This document shows positions 9,201 through 18,275 of a stretch of 64,000 bases of DNA, piece by piece (the stretch's first letter is position 1; each line of letters begins with the position of its first letter). The notes under the pieces were generated by a model. The model was not told where the DNA came from, searched no databases, and saw nothing but the letters and a program-made list of their open reading frames with translations. The position numbers and the translations under genes are program-made. This stretch comes from Pseudoxanthomonas composti (GTDB lineage: Bacteria; Pseudomonadota; Gammaproteobacteria; Xanthomonadales; Xanthomonadaceae): the NCBI RefSeq assembly GCF_004122095.1, contig NZ_SAWZ01000006.1:210169-274168 (forward strand), read 5' to 3'.

Positions 9201-10334
9201 TCATGCAGAAAACTTCAGGCTCGTGCCCACATAGGCCCTGATCAGGCGCTCCGGCGCCCTGGCCCTGGCCAGATCAAAGAACGGCTCGCCACTGCAGTGC
9301 AGCGGCACGATGTGGGCCACGTCCAGCGCCAGCAGGCCATCGAGCGTCTGGCCGACATAGGCCTCGTTGTGCGGGGCCAGATGGAAGCCGCCGATCACCG
9401 CATGCACCTTGTCGATGCCAGAGGCCGCACGCGCCTGCTTGACCGAATTGACCACGCCACGATGGCCGCAGGAGGTCAGCACCACCAGCCCCTTGCCGCG
9501 CACGTGGTAGGCGGTGGCGATCTCGTGATGGAAATCGTCCGGCGTGCCGTTGGCGCTGCGGCGGTCTTCGGGCAGCGCATCGACCGGGCAACCGTTGCCA
9601 TGCGCGTCCAACCCCGCCTTGAACCCGGTCGGTGAGAGCACCTTCTCGAAACCGGCCTGCGGGATGTGGCCGGTATTGAGCGCGTGGCCGGCCACCAGCG
9701 CCGCATCATCCGAGGACACCACGCGGATGTTGGACGCCTTGAGCGAGGCCCGGTCGATGACGCCGTAGTCCTTGCCGTTGCTGGTGTAGCGCCGCGCGCA
9801 GAAGGCTTCCTCATCGCCCAGGTGGAAGGCGATGCCAGGCTTGAGCGCGCCGCGATGCGTGTCCAGGAAGCCCGCCAATCCGCCGAAATGGTCGTAATGC
9901 CCGTGGCTGAGCACCAGTGCGTCGAGCTGGGCGACATCGATGCCCAGCAGCGCCAGATTGTTGTTGATGGCCTCCGGCGTGTAGCCGAAGTCGATCAGCA
10001 CGCGCCGTGTCTCCGTGCCCAGGCGCGAGTGCGCATGCAGCGACAGGCCGAACTCGCCGATCAGAGCCTTGTCCGGCGGTGCGGTATCCGACAGGAAGTG
10101 CCCGGGCCGGATCACCTCCACATCGCCCTCCGGGCCGCTCTTGGCCAGCGCGTAGGACAGGCCGTCGGTGACCACCTTGATCTCCAGCGCATCCAGCTGT
10201 GGCAGGCGGATCGCCGCAGCCGTGCCGGCCAGCGCCGGGCGCGGCAGCAGCAGCGATGCCAGGCCGGCCCCGGCCCCGGCGAGGAATGCGCGCCGGCCAA
10301 GCGCCGGGCGGGGCTGGGGTCGCGATGGCGTCAT
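9201..10334 (-). CDS. Tat-exported MBL-fold metallo-hydrolase
   Basis: A 377-residue metallo-beta-lactamase-fold hydrolase. A twin-arginine signal is visible (GRRAFLAGAGAGLASLLL, RR at 14-15, then PALA cleavage region), so it is probably periplasmic. The metal motif HGHYDH gives ligands His144, His146, Asp148 and His149, and later histidines (SCGHRG, GGFHLAPH, PLHCSGE) supply the rest of a binuclear site. The overall pattern resembles the subgroup that includes the archaeal dihydropterin-ribofuranosylaminobenzene-phosphate synthase-like hydrolases rather than lactamases. Substrate unknown. Its stop codon directly abuts a heptamer repeat element. Confidence 0.83.
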   Translation of the reverse strand: MTPSRPQPRPALGRRAFLAGAGAGLASLLLPRPALAGTAAAIRLPQLDALEIKVVTDGLSYALAKSGPEGDVEVIRPGHFLSDTAPPDKALIGEFGLSLHAHSRLGTETRRVLIDFGYTPEAINNNLALLGIDVAQLDALVLSHGHYDHFGGLAGFLDTHRGALKPGIAFHLGDEEAFCARRYTSNGKDYGVIDRASLKASNIRVVSSDDAALVAGHALNTGHIPQAGFEKVLSPTGFKAGLDAHGNGCPVDALPEDRRSANGTPDDFHHEIATAYHVRGKGLVVLTSCGHRGVVNSVKQARAASGIDKVHAVIGGFHLAPHNEAYVGQTLDGLLALDVAHIVPLHCSGEPFFDLARARAPERLIRAYVGTSLKFSA

Positions 10335-10451
10335 GGTGCTGTTCCTGCAGAGTCCTCAAGGAGCACGAACGCTAGGCAAGCGACGCATTCCAGGCCAATG
10401 ACCTTTGGGCATGTCCTTATGCGGGGATCGTCCCGCCCCGGGCGTTGCGGA

Positions 10452-11024
10452 CTAGGGCGCGAACTCCCCGGCGAACATGGCGCGCAGCTGCGCGACCCTA
10501 TCGGCCTGCTCCGGATGCAGCAGGTCCAGGCAGGCACAGGCAAAGCCCACCGGGCTGGTGCCAGGGGCGGTGATCAGGCCATCGGCCGACACCACCTTGT
10601 CCTGGCGGTAGTGGGCCTGGCCGGCGTACGTGGCCGCGTGATCCTGCAGGAAGGCCAGTCCGTTGCTGGTGTGCGGGCGCCGGTCCAGCAGCCCGGCAAA
10701 GGCCAGGGCCAGGGTGGCACCGCAGATGGCGGCAACCGGGCGGGACGCTTCGAGCCGGGCGGCGAGCAGTCCGCTCAAGCCGGGAATCTCGCCGGCCTGC
10801 CAGCGCTCGCCCCCGGGCAGGAGTCACAGGTCCGCGTCCAGCGGCGCCAGATCCGACAGGGCAAATGCCGGCGCGATGGCCAGCCCGCCCATCGAATGCA
10901 GGGGCCTGCCGTCGATGCTGGCGGTGACCACCTCATCGCCGAACCATCCGCGCGCTGCCGGGAGGACCACCCCGATTTCCCAGTCGGCCACCCCGTCGAC
11001 CATCACCACCGCAATCTTGGGCAC
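10452..11024 (-). pseudogene. DJ-1/PfpI-family gene interrupted by an in-frame TGA
   Basis: Read from a GTG at 11024 (AGGGGA upstream), the frame encodes an intact-looking DJ-1/PfpI protein of 190 codons except for TGA at codon 67 (10824-10826). Before the stop: VVMVDGVADWEIGVV and APLDADL; directly after it, in the same frame, LLPGGERW and then the nucleophile elbow AAICGATLALA with its cysteine. DADL-x-LLPGG is the normal strand-turn of the family, so the stop replaces one residue of a continuous domain; a TTA (Leu) to TGA change would explain it in one step. No ribosome site restarts translation well. It is a recent pseudogene, a sequencing error, or a strain polymorphism. Confidence 0.8.
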
Positions 11025-11069
11025 GTCTTTTTCCCCTTGACAGCTTCGTAAAAAAAATCTTCACACGCC

Positions 11070-11096
11070 CTAAGTATTTCCCGCCGGCGCCGATAA
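11070..11096 (+). promoter_or_regulatory. Sigma-28 (FliA) promoter of the chemotaxis operon
   Basis: CTAAGTAT (11070-11077), an 11-nt spacer, and GCCGATAA (11089-11096). The -10 is a perfect match to the FliA consensus GCCGATAA and the spacing is the canonical 11 nt; the -35 matches at five of eight positions. It lies 74 nt upstream of the first chemotaxis gene and divergently from the DJ-1 pseudogene, which places the downstream genes in the late flagellar/chemotaxis regulon. Confidence 0.8.
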
Positions 11097-11170
11097 CCCT
11101 ACTGCAACCGCCCCGCCACGCCCCTCCGGCGTGACGTCGGCTGACCCGCCCACTCCCGCCGGAGCCCGTC

Positions 11171-11488
11171 ATGCCCACCACCTCCCCCGATGTCCAGGAC
11201 CCGCTGCTGCTCAGCCTAGACGGCGACATGACCATTCGTCGCGCCGCAGAACTCAAGCCGCTGCTGTTGCCGGCGCTGGAGCATGCCGGCGGCCTACGCC
11301 TGCAGCTGCAGGAGGTGACCGAGATCGATGCCACCGGCGTGCAGCTGCTGCTGGCGACGCAAGCGGCACTGCGCGCACTGGGACGGCCATTCCAGTTGGA
11401 TGGCTGCAGCACCGCGGTCGGCGACACGCTGGACCTGCTTGGCCTGGGCGACGCTTTCGAGCGCGTCGGCGGCACCACGCTTCACTGA
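11171..11488 (+). CDS. STAS-domain protein of the chemotaxis operon
   Basis: A 105-residue single STAS domain: LLLSLDGDMTIRRAAELK is the first strand and helix, and VTEIDATGVQLLLA is the conserved loop in which anti-anti-sigma proteins carry a phosphorylatable serine; here the position is Thr55 (DATG). It is the first gene behind the sigma-28 promoter, 12 nt before cheA. STAS proteins at the head of che operons are common in proteobacteria and may be phospho-switches or scaffolds; the role here is inferred from position. Confidence 0.8.
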   Translation: MPTTSPDVQDPLLLSLDGDMTIRRAAELKPLLLPALEHAGGLRLQLQEVTEIDATGVQLLLATQAALRALGRPFQLDGCSTAVGDTLDLLGLGDAFERVGGTTLH

Positions 11489-11500
11489 CGGCAGCGCGAC

Positions 11501-13588
11501 ATGAACCTGGCCCAATTACTGCAAACCTTCATCGCCGAAAGCCGCGACCTGCTGGAGGACATGGAGCGCAACCTGCTGGAAGCCGAGCGCGGCGAAGCCG
11601 GCCCCGATGCGGTCAACGCGATCTTCCGCGCGGCCCACACCATCAAGGGCTCCGGCGGCCTGTTCGACCTGGCACAGCTGGTGGGCTTCACCCACGTGGT
11701 GGAAAGCGTGCTGGACCTGGTACGCGAGCAGGCCGTGGCGCTGGACTCGGACCTGATCCAGCTGATGCTGGCCTGCTGCGACCACATCCGCGCGCTGGTG
11801 GAAGCCGCCGCCGGCGCCCAGGCCGACGAAGCCACCCTGGCGACCGAGGGCGAGCCGCTGCTGGCGCGCCTGCAGACCTATCTGCAACCTGCCGCCGGGC
11901 CGGTCGCAGCCGCATCAGTGCCGGCAGCACCGGCAGCACCGGCGCATACCGGCTACTGGCGCATTGGCCTGCAGCTGTTCACCGACGCGCTGCGCTTTGG
12001 CAACTCGCCGCTGCACCTGATCCGCTGCCTGCGCAGCCTGGGCAGCCTGGAGGCGGTGCGCACCCATCACGACCGCGTGCCGGCGCTGCCTGACCTGGAC
12101 CCGGAGGCCTGCTACCTGGGCTTTGACATCCTGCTGCGCAGCGACGCGCAGCAGGCGGCGATCGAGGACATCTTCGAGTTCGTCCGCGACGACTGCGACC
12201 TGCAGATCGTGGCGGTGGACCCCAACGGCGATGCGGCCAACCTGGACCTGCCGCTGCTGGTGGCCGAGCCCGCCAGCCAGGCCAGCGCCGAGGACTTCGC
12301 TGGCTTCGAGACCGCAGCCGCCACGGTGGCCGCGGTCATCGAGCCGGCCCCCGGCGTCGCTGCGGCTTCCAACGCGGCGGCGGCACCGGCCAGCGCCGGC
12401 GGCGCCAAGGCGGCAGCCGCGGGCGCGCGCGGCGAAGGCGGCTCGATCCGCGTCGATGCCGACAAGCTCGACCGCATGATCGACCTGGTCGGCGAACTGA
12501 TCATCGCCGTGGCCAGCACCGGCGCCAACGCCCAACGCACCGGCGATGCGCAGTTGCTCGAATCCACCTCGATCCTGGCTGGCCTGGTGGAAGAAGTGCG
12601 CGAAAGCGCGCTGCAGCTGCGCATGGTCAAGATCGGCGGCACCTTCAGCCGCTTCCACCGCGTGGTCCACGATGTTGCCCGTGAGCTGGGCAAGGATATC
12701 GCCCTGGTGGTCAACGGCGAGGACACCGAGCTGGACAAGTCGGTGGTGGAGAAGATCGCCGACCCGTTGACCCACCTGGTACGCAACGCCATGGATCACG
12801 GCATCGAGCCGGCCCAGGTGCGCCTGGAGCGCGGCAAGCCGGTGCGCGGCACGGTGCGGCTCAACGCCTTCCACGACTCGGGCAGCATCGTCATCCAGAT
12901 CAGCGACGACGGTGGCGGTCTCAATCGCGATCGCATCCTGGCCAAGGCGCTGGAACGTGGCCTGATCGAGCCGGGCCGCCAGCTCTCGGACCGCGAAGTG
13001 TTCGCGCTGATCTTCGAGCCGGGCTTCTCCACCGCCGAGAAGGTCACCAACCTGTCCGGCCGCGGCGTGGGCATGGACGTGGTCAAGCGCAACATCACCG
13101 CGCTGCGCGGCAGCGTGGACATCAGCAGCCAGCAGGACGTCGGCACCACCATCTCGGTGCGGTTGCCGCTGACCCTGGCCATCATCAATGGCTTCCAGGT
13201 CGGGGTGGGCAAGTCGGTGTTCGTGCTGCCGCTGGACGTGGTCGAGGAATGCGTGGAGTTCGCGCACAACTACCAGGGCGAATACATCGACCTGCGTGGC
13301 AACGTGCTGCCCTACGTGCGCCTGCGCTCGCTGTTCGCCATCGCCGGTGCGCCGCCGGCGCGCGAGAGCATCGTGGTGATCCGCCAGGGCTCGCAACGCT
13401 TCGGCCTGGTGGTGGACACGCTGCTGGGCGAGTGGCAGACCGTGATCAAGCCGCTTTCCAAGGTCTTTGCCCAGGTCAAGGGCATCAGCGGTTCCAGCAT
13501 CCTCGGCAGCGGCGGTGTCGCGCTGATCCTGGACGTGCCCTCGCTGCTGAGCCAGTTGCAACCCGGCGTCGAATCGCTGGCGGCCTGA
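11501..13588 (+). CDS. cheA: Chemotaxis sensor histidine kinase CheA
   Basis: A 695-residue CheA. Domains in order: P1 HPt with phospho-acceptor His46 in AAHTIKG; a linker/P2-like region (about 130-250); an Ala-rich linker (about 260-305); P3 dimerisation (IRVDADKLDRMIDLVGEL onward, about 315-375); P4 kinase with N box (LVRNAMDHGIEP), G1 (DDGGGLN), F and G2 (GRGVGMDVVK) boxes; and a P5 CheW-like domain (about 545-690). All catalytic motifs are intact. It receives input from the two adjacent receptors via CheW and would phosphorylate CheY and CheB; no cheY is present in this operon, so CheY must be encoded elsewhere. Confidence 0.95.
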   Translation: MNLAQLLQTFIAESRDLLEDMERNLLEAERGEAGPDAVNAIFRAAHTIKGSGGLFDLAQLVGFTHVVESVLDLVREQAVALDSDLIQLMLACCDHIRALVEAAAGAQADEATLATEGEPLLARLQTYLQPAAGPVAAASVPAAPAAPAHTGYWRIGLQLFTDALRFGNSPLHLIRCLRSLGSLEAVRTHHDRVPALPDLDPEACYLGFDILLRSDAQQAAIEDIFEFVRDDCDLQIVAVDPNGDAANLDLPLLVAEPASQASAEDFAGFETAAATVAAVIEPAPGVAAASNAAAAPASAGGAKAAAAGARGEGGSIRVDADKLDRMIDLVGELIIAVASTGANAQRTGDAQLLESTSILAGLVEEVRESALQLRMVKIGGTFSRFHRVVHDVARELGKDIALVVNGEDTELDKSVVEKIADPLTHLVRNAMDHGIEPAQVRLERGKPVRGTVRLNAFHDSGSIVIQISDDGGGLNRDRILAKALERGLIEPGRQLSDREVFALIFEPGFSTAEKVTNLSGRGVGMDVVKRNITALRGSVDISSQQDVGTTISVRLPLTLAIINGFQVGVGKSVFVLPLDVVEECVEFAHNYQGEYIDLRGNVLPYVRLRSLFAIAGAPPARESIVVIRQGSQRFGLVVDTLLGEWQTVIKPLSKVFAQVKGISGSSILGSGGVALILDVPSLLSQLQPGVESLAA

Positions 13589-13595
13589 GCCGCCG

Positions 13596-13703
13596 GCGGG
13601 ACGCACCGGTCCCGCATTGTTCTATCGCTGTGCAAGCCGGGCCCCACGCCTGGAGCAGTTTCCAGTCGTTCCTCACCATCCCGGTCCCCGCCCGTCGGCG
13701 GGG
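13596..13703 (+). promoter_or_regulatory. Two hairpins in the cheA-mcp spacer
   Basis: A 7-bp perfect stem GCGGGAC/GTCCCGC (13596-13602 with 13609-13615) begins 8 nt after the cheA stop, and a second 7-bp stem CCCCGCC/GGCGGGG (13686-13692 with 13697-13703) lies 29 nt before the receptor ATG. Neither has a T-run, so they look like mRNA-stabilising or partial attenuating structures separating cheA from the receptor genes rather than full terminators. Confidence 0.45.
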
Positions 13704-13732
13704 CTCATGACCATCCGTACAGGTACATCGGT

Positions 13733-15724
13733 ATGTCCAACTCCCTTTCGCTGTCCTCCAAGCTGTGGCTCGGCGCGGCCATCGCCGTGGCGCTGCCCTT
13801 GGCCGCCGCCACCTGCGGGTACGCGCTCGGCCTGCCGGCCGGGCAGACCCTGGCCGTGAGCCTGGCCGCCACGGTGCTCGCCGCCGCAGTGCTGGCCTAC
13901 ATCGTCCATGCCATCACCCGCTCGCTGCGGATCGCCACCACCAGCCTGGCGCGCTTTGCCAAGGGCGACTTCGAGGTGGTGATGCCGACCATCTCCAACG
14001 ACCAGGCCTGCGAGGTGCTGCTGGCGCTGCGCCAGGTGCAGACCAGCGTGCGCCGCGTCAACGACGAGATCGTGCGCATGTCGCGCGAGCACGATGCCGG
14101 CGACATCGACGTGGTGATCGAGAGCCACCGCTTCGAGGGTGAGTTCAAGGTCATCGCCGAGGGCGTGAACCGCATGGTGGGAGAGCACATCGCCACCAAG
14201 AAGAAGGCCATGGCCTGCATCGCCCAGTTCGGCCGCGGCAACTTCGACGCGCCGCTGGAGAACTTCCCGGGCAAGAAGGCCTTCATCAACGACACCATCG
14301 AGCAGGTGCGTGGCAACCTGCAGGGCCTGATCGCACAGATGAACCACATGTCCGCCCAGCACGATGCCGGCGACATCGACGTGGTCATCGACAGCCAGCG
14401 CTTCGAGGGCGACTACCGCAGCATGGCCGAGGGCATCAACCGCATGGTCGCCGGCCACATCGCGGTCAAGAAGCAGGCCATGGCCTGCGTGGCCGAGTTC
14501 GGCCGCGGCAACTTCGAGGCGCCGCTGGAGCGCTTCCCGGGCAAGAAGGCCTTCATCAACGACACCATCGAGCAGGTGCGCTCCAACCTGCGTGCGCTGA
14601 TCCGCGATACCAGCCTGCTGGCCGAGGCGGCGGCGGCCGGCCGCCTGGGCGTGCGCGCCGATGCCAGCCAGCACCATGGCGACTTCAGGCGCATCGTCGA
14701 CGGCATCAACCTGACCCTGGACGCGGTGATCGGCCCGCTCAACGAGGCCCGCGCGGTGCTCAAGGCGATCGAGGGCGGCGACCTGACCCGGTTGGCCGAT
14801 ACGCAGTGCCAGGGCCAGTTGAAGGAGCTGTGCGAGAGCATCAACGCCACCGTGGCGCGCCTGGCGCAGGTGGTCGGTGAGGTCAGCACCAGTGCCGACG
14901 CCCTGTCCAGCGCCTCCGAGCAGGTCAGCGCCACCGCCCAGTCGCTGAGCCAGGCGGCCAGCGAGCAGGCCGCGGGCGTGGAGGAGACCAGCGCTTCGCT
15001 GGAGCAGATGACCGCCTCGATCTCGCAGAACACCGAGAACGCCCGGGTCACCGATGGCATGGCCGCCAAGGCCGCGCGCGAGGCTGCCGAAGGTGGCGAT
15101 GCGGTGCGCTCGACGGTGACGGCGATGAAGCAGATCGCGCAGAAGATCGGCATCATCGACGACATCGCCTACCAGACCAACCTGCTGGCGCTGAACGCGG
15201 CGATCGAAGCGGCGCGCGCCGGCGAGCACGGCAAGGGCTTTGCGGTGGTGGCCGCGGAAGTGCGCAAGCTGGCCGAGCGCAGCCAGGTCGCCGCCCAGGA
15301 GATCGGCCAGGTGGCCGAGTCCAGCGTCGAGCTGGCCGAGAACGCCGGCAAGCTGCTCGACCAGATGGTGCCCTCCATCCGCCGGACCTCCGACCTTGTG
15401 CAGGAGATCGCCGCCGCCTCCGAGGAGCAGGCCTCGGGCGTGGGCCAGATCAACACCGCCGTCGGCCAGCTCAACCAGACCACCCAGCAGGCCGCGGCCA
15501 ACTCCGAGGAACTGGCCGCCACCGCCGAGGAAATGAGCGGCCAGGCCGAGCAGTTGCAGCAGCTGATGAGCTTTTTCCGCATCAATCAGATTCAGGCGCC
15601 TCGGCGTTCGACGACGGTACCCGCTCAGTTTCGCCGAAGCGCGCCCCCACGCAGACCCGGGGTGATCGACACCGGTCTGGCCCTGGCGACGGCGCCGGAT
15701 GAGATGCACTTCGAAACGTTCTGA
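13733..15724 (+). CDS. Methyl-accepting chemotaxis protein with duplicated cytoplasmic module
   Basis: A 663-residue receptor. Two hydrophobic segments (about 12-32 and 38-60) are separated by only a few residues, so there is essentially no periplasmic domain and sensing must be cytoplasmic or membrane-based. A HAMP-like region follows, then a tight 90-residue tandem duplication (about 111-200 and 201-290; [16 protein letters not shown] and [16 protein letters not shown] occur in both). The signalling tip [20 protein letters not shown] is standard. The C-terminus ends HFETF, matching the tether pentapeptide xWxxF/NWETF that binds CheR and CheB, both encoded downstream. Near-identical in its tip to the next receptor. 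Confidence 0.92.
   Translation: MSNSLSLSSKLWLGAAIAVALPLAAATCGYALGLPAGQTLAVSLAATVLAAAVLAYIVHAITRSLRIATTSLARFAKGDFEVVMPTISNDQACEVLLALRQVQTSVRRVNDEIVRMSREHDAGDIDVVIESHRFEGEFKVIAEGVNRMVGEHIATKKKAMACIAQFGRGNFDAPLENFPGKKAFINDTIEQVRGNLQGLIAQMNHMSAQHDAGDIDVVIDSQRFEGDYRSMAEGINRMVAGHIAVKKQAMACVAEFGRGNFEAPLERFPGKKAFINDTIEQVRSNLRALIRDTSLLAEAAAAGRLGVRADASQHHGDFRRIVDGINLTLDAVIGPLNEARAVLKAIEGGDLTRLADTQCQGQLKELCESINATVARLAQVVGEVSTSADALSSASEQVSATAQSLSQAASEQAAGVEETSASLEQMTASISQNTENARVTDGMAAKAAREAAEGGDAVRSTVTAMKQIAQKIGIIDDIAYQTNLLALNAAIEAARAGEHGKGFAVVAAEVRKLAERSQVAAQEIGQVAESSVELAENAGKLLDQMVPSIRRTSDLVQEIAAASEEQASGVGQINTAVGQLNQTTQQAAANSEELAATAEEMSGQAEQLQQLMSFFRINQIQAPRRSTTVPAQFRRSAPPRRPGVIDTGLALATAPDEMHFETF
14063..14602 (+). 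repeat. In-gene tandem duplication of a 270-bp module
   Basis: Two consecutive 270-bp units inside the receptor gene (14063-14332 and 14333-14602), each encoding 90 residues. The protein copies share long identical runs ([26 protein letters not shown]) with differences mostly conservative; at the DNA level the segment encoding [16 protein letters not shown] is almost the same in both. The unit size is close to a HAMP-plus-linker module. Confidence 0.85.
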
Positions 15725-15759
15725 CCTCCACCTCTGCAACTCCACATACGAGACACACA

Positions 15760-17694
15760 ATGTTCAAGCGCATGAAGATCGGTACGCGCATCGGCATCGG
15801 CTTCGGCCTGGTGCTGCTGATGATGCTGGGCATGGGAATCTTCGCCAGCGTCAAGCTGGCCCAGGTCAATCAGTCCTCCACCGACCTGGCGGAGAATTGG
15901 ATGCCCAGCATCCGCTACATCCAACAGATGAATACCAATGCCTCGGACCTGCGGGTGGCCGAGCTGCAGCACGTCATCAGCGAGGATCCGCAGGACATGG
16001 CGCGCTTCGAACAGGTCATGCAGCGGATCCTGGCCGACTACGGTGACAATCGGGATCACTACGTCAACCTGATCTCGTCGCCGGAAGAGCGCGCCATGTA
16101 TCAGGATTTCCAGAAGAAGTACGACAGCTACCTGTCCCTGCATGATCGTGCGATAGCGCTTTCGAGCGCGCTCAAGACCAACGATGCGATGGCGCTTCTC
16201 AACGGCGAGCAGCAGGCGGTGTACGAGCAGGCGTCGGCGTTGCTGAACAAGTTGGTCGAGCTGAATGTGAAGGGCGGCCAGGATGCGAGCGCCCAGGGCG
16301 ATGCCCTGTACGCGAGCACCCGCGCCTGGATCTTCGCGGTGATCGGCGTCTGCGTGGTGTTCGGCGTGGTCATCTCGGTGGTGATCGTGCGCATTCTGAG
16401 CCGTCTGCTCGGCGGCGAGCCGGCCTACGTGGCCGAGATCGCCAACAAGGTGGCCCAGGGCGACCTGAACCTGCAGGTGGCGGTGCGCGGCAACGACAAC
16501 GACAGCGCGCTGTATGCCATGCGCACCATGGTCGAGCGCCTGAAGCTGGTGATCGACGGCCAGCGCCGCGTGGTGCAGGCGGCCAACCGTGGCGACTTCT
16601 CCGAGCGCGTCGCGCTGGATGGCCTGTCCGGCTTCCAGCATGAGATGGGCCAGGGCCTGAACGAGCTGGCCACCACCACCGGCGACAGCATCCAGGACGT
16701 GGTGCGGGTGATGGGCGGCCTGGCCGAAGGCGACCTGACGCGCAGCATAGACAAGCACTACGACGGCGCCTACGCGGAGATGAAGAACTACGTCAACGAC
16801 ACCATCGCGCGCCTGTCCAAGGTGGTCGGCGAGGTCAACGGCAGCGCCGAGGCACTGGCCAGCGCTTCGGAGGAAGTCAGCGCCACCGCCCAGGCCTTGA
16901 GCCAGGCCGCCAGCGAGCAGGCCGCAGGCGTGGAGGAAACCAGTGCTTCGCTGGAGCAGATGACCGCCTCCATTTCGCAGAACACCGAGAACTCCAAGAT
17001 CACCGACGGCATGGCCACCAAGGCCTCCAACCAGGCGCTGGATGGCGGCGAGTCGGTGCGTGCCACCGTGCAGGCGATGAAGCAGATCGCGCAGAAGATC
17101 GGCATCATCGACGACATCGCCTACCAGACCAACCTGCTGGCGCTGAACGCGGCGATCGAAGCGGCGCGCGCCGGCGAGCACGGCAAGGGCTTTGCGGTGG
17201 TGGCGGCGGAAGTGCGCAAGCTGGCCGAACGCAGCCAGGTCGCCGCCCAGGAGATCGGCGATGTCGCCAGCTCCAGCGTGGAACTGGCCGAGAATGCCGG
17301 CAAGCTGCTGGATGAGATGGTGCCCTCGATCAAGCGCACCTCCGACCTGGTGCAGGAGATCACTGCCGCGTCCGAGGAACAGACCTCCGGCGTGGGCCAG
17401 ATCAATGCCGCGGTCGGCCAGCTCAACCAGACCACCCAGCAGGCCGCGTCCAACTCCGAGGAGCTGGCCGCCACTGCCGAGGAGATGAGCGCCCAGGCCG
17501 AGCAACTGCAGCAGCTGATGAGCTTCTTCCGCGTGAATGCCGATCCGACCGCCAGGCCGGCGGCGCGGCGCCCGGGCAGCAGCGTCCGCGGCCGCGGCGG
17601 TGCGCAGGCCGCGCACAAGCCGTACGCGCGCGTGGCCGGCGGCCATGTGGTGCTGGGCGAGTCGCTCGACGAAGCCCACTTCGAAACCTTCTGA
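15760..17694 (+). CDS. Methyl-accepting chemotaxis protein with 4-helix-bundle sensor
   Basis: A 644-residue canonical receptor: TM1 at about residues 10-30, a periplasmic helical domain of about 160 residues resembling the 4HB_MCP family, TM2 at about 190-212, a HAMP domain beginning [10 protein letters not shown], and the cytoplasmic hairpin with the tip [20 protein letters not shown]. It ends AHFETF, the CheR/CheB tether motif. The start has no strong Shine-Dalgarno. It lies 35 nt after the previous receptor; 132 nt spanning the signalling tip (17073-17204) are identical in both genes, including synonymous positions, indicating recent gene conversion. Confidence 0.94.
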   Translation: MFKRMKIGTRIGIGFGLVLLMMLGMGIFASVKLAQVNQSSTDLAENWMPSIRYIQQMNTNASDLRVAELQHVISEDPQDMARFEQVMQRILADYGDNRDHYVNLISSPEERAMYQDFQKKYDSYLSLHDRAIALSSALKTNDAMALLNGEQQAVYEQASALLNKLVELNVKGGQDASAQGDALYASTRAWIFAVIGVCVVFGVVISVVIVRILSRLLGGEPAYVAEIANKVAQGDLNLQVAVRGNDNDSALYAMRTMVERLKLVIDGQRRVVQAANRGDFSERVALDGLSGFQHEMGQGLNELATTTGDSIQDVVRVMGGLAEGDLTRSIDKHYDGAYAEMKNYVNDTIARLSKVVGEVNGSAEALASASEEVSATAQALSQAASEQAAGVEETSASLEQMTASISQNTENSKITDGMATKASNQALDGGESVRATVQAMKQIAQKIGIIDDIAYQTNLLALNAAIEAARAGEHGKGFAVVAAEVRKLAERSQVAAQEIGDVASSSVELAENAGKLLDEMVPSIKRTSDLVQEITAASEEQTSGVGQINAAVGQLNQTTQQAASNSEELAATAEEMSAQAEQLQQLMSFFRVNADPTARPAARRPGSSVRGRGGAQAAHKPYARVAGGHVVLGESLDEAHFETF

Positions 17695-17703
17695 GGCCCG
17701 GCC

Positions 17704-18237
17704 ATGACTGCTTCCGCTTCCCCCCAATCGTCCGACGCCAGCGATCTGCCGACGGACCAGTTCCTGACCTTCCTGCTGGGCAAGGAGATGTTCGGCGTCG
17801 GCATCCTGGGCATCAAGGAGATCATCGAATACCGCACGCCGACCGACGTGCCGATGATGCCGCCGGCCCTGCGCGGGGTGATCAACCTGCGCGGTGCGGT
17901 GGTGCCGGTGGTGGACCTGCAGCAGCGCTTCGGCCGTGCGCCCAGCGAGGTCAGCAAGCGCACCTGCATCGTCATCATCGAGGTGGCCAGTGGCGATGAG
18001 CGCCAGGTGCTGGGCCTGCTGGTGGATGCGGTCAGCGAAGTGCTGGAGATCGCCACCGCCGACATCGCCCCGCCGCCGGCCTTCGGCACCGGGATTCGCC
18101 GCGACTTCATCCACGGCATGGGCAAGGTGGGCGAGCGTTTCGTCATCCTGCTGGCCGCCGATGCGGTGCTGGCGCCCCAGGAGTTCGCCAGCATGGCCGC
18201 GCTGGATCATCGTCTGGAAGAGAGCATCGCCGCCTGA
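17704..18237 (+). CDS. cheW: Chemotaxis coupling protein CheW
   Basis: A 177-residue CheW. After a short polar N-terminus, the conserved start FLTFLLGKEMFGVGILGIKE begins the double beta-barrel, followed by the PALRGVINLRGAVVPVVDL signature and GLLVDAVSEVLEI. It links receptors to CheA. It starts 9 nt after the second receptor stop and is followed after 38 nt by the REC-EAL gene. Intact and normal length. Confidence 0.95.
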   Translation: MTASASPQSSDASDLPTDQFLTFLLGKEMFGVGILGIKEIIEYRTPTDVPMMPPALRGVINLRGAVVPVVDLQQRFGRAPSEVSKRTCIVIIEVASGDERQVLGLLVDAVSEVLEIATADIAPPPAFGTGIRRDFIHGMGKVGERFVILLAADAVLAPQEFASMAALDHRLEESIAA

Positions 18238-18275
18238 GGCGGCTTTGCGCGTCACCGCGTCGCAACGGATTCATC

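Noticed and set aside
10824..10826. Selenocysteine or programmed read-through at the in-frame TGA of the DJ-1 gene
   Set aside because: The position is not the catalytic cysteine, no following hairpin of SECIS type was seen, and DJ-1 proteins are not selenoproteins; a nonsense change or sequencing error is simpler.
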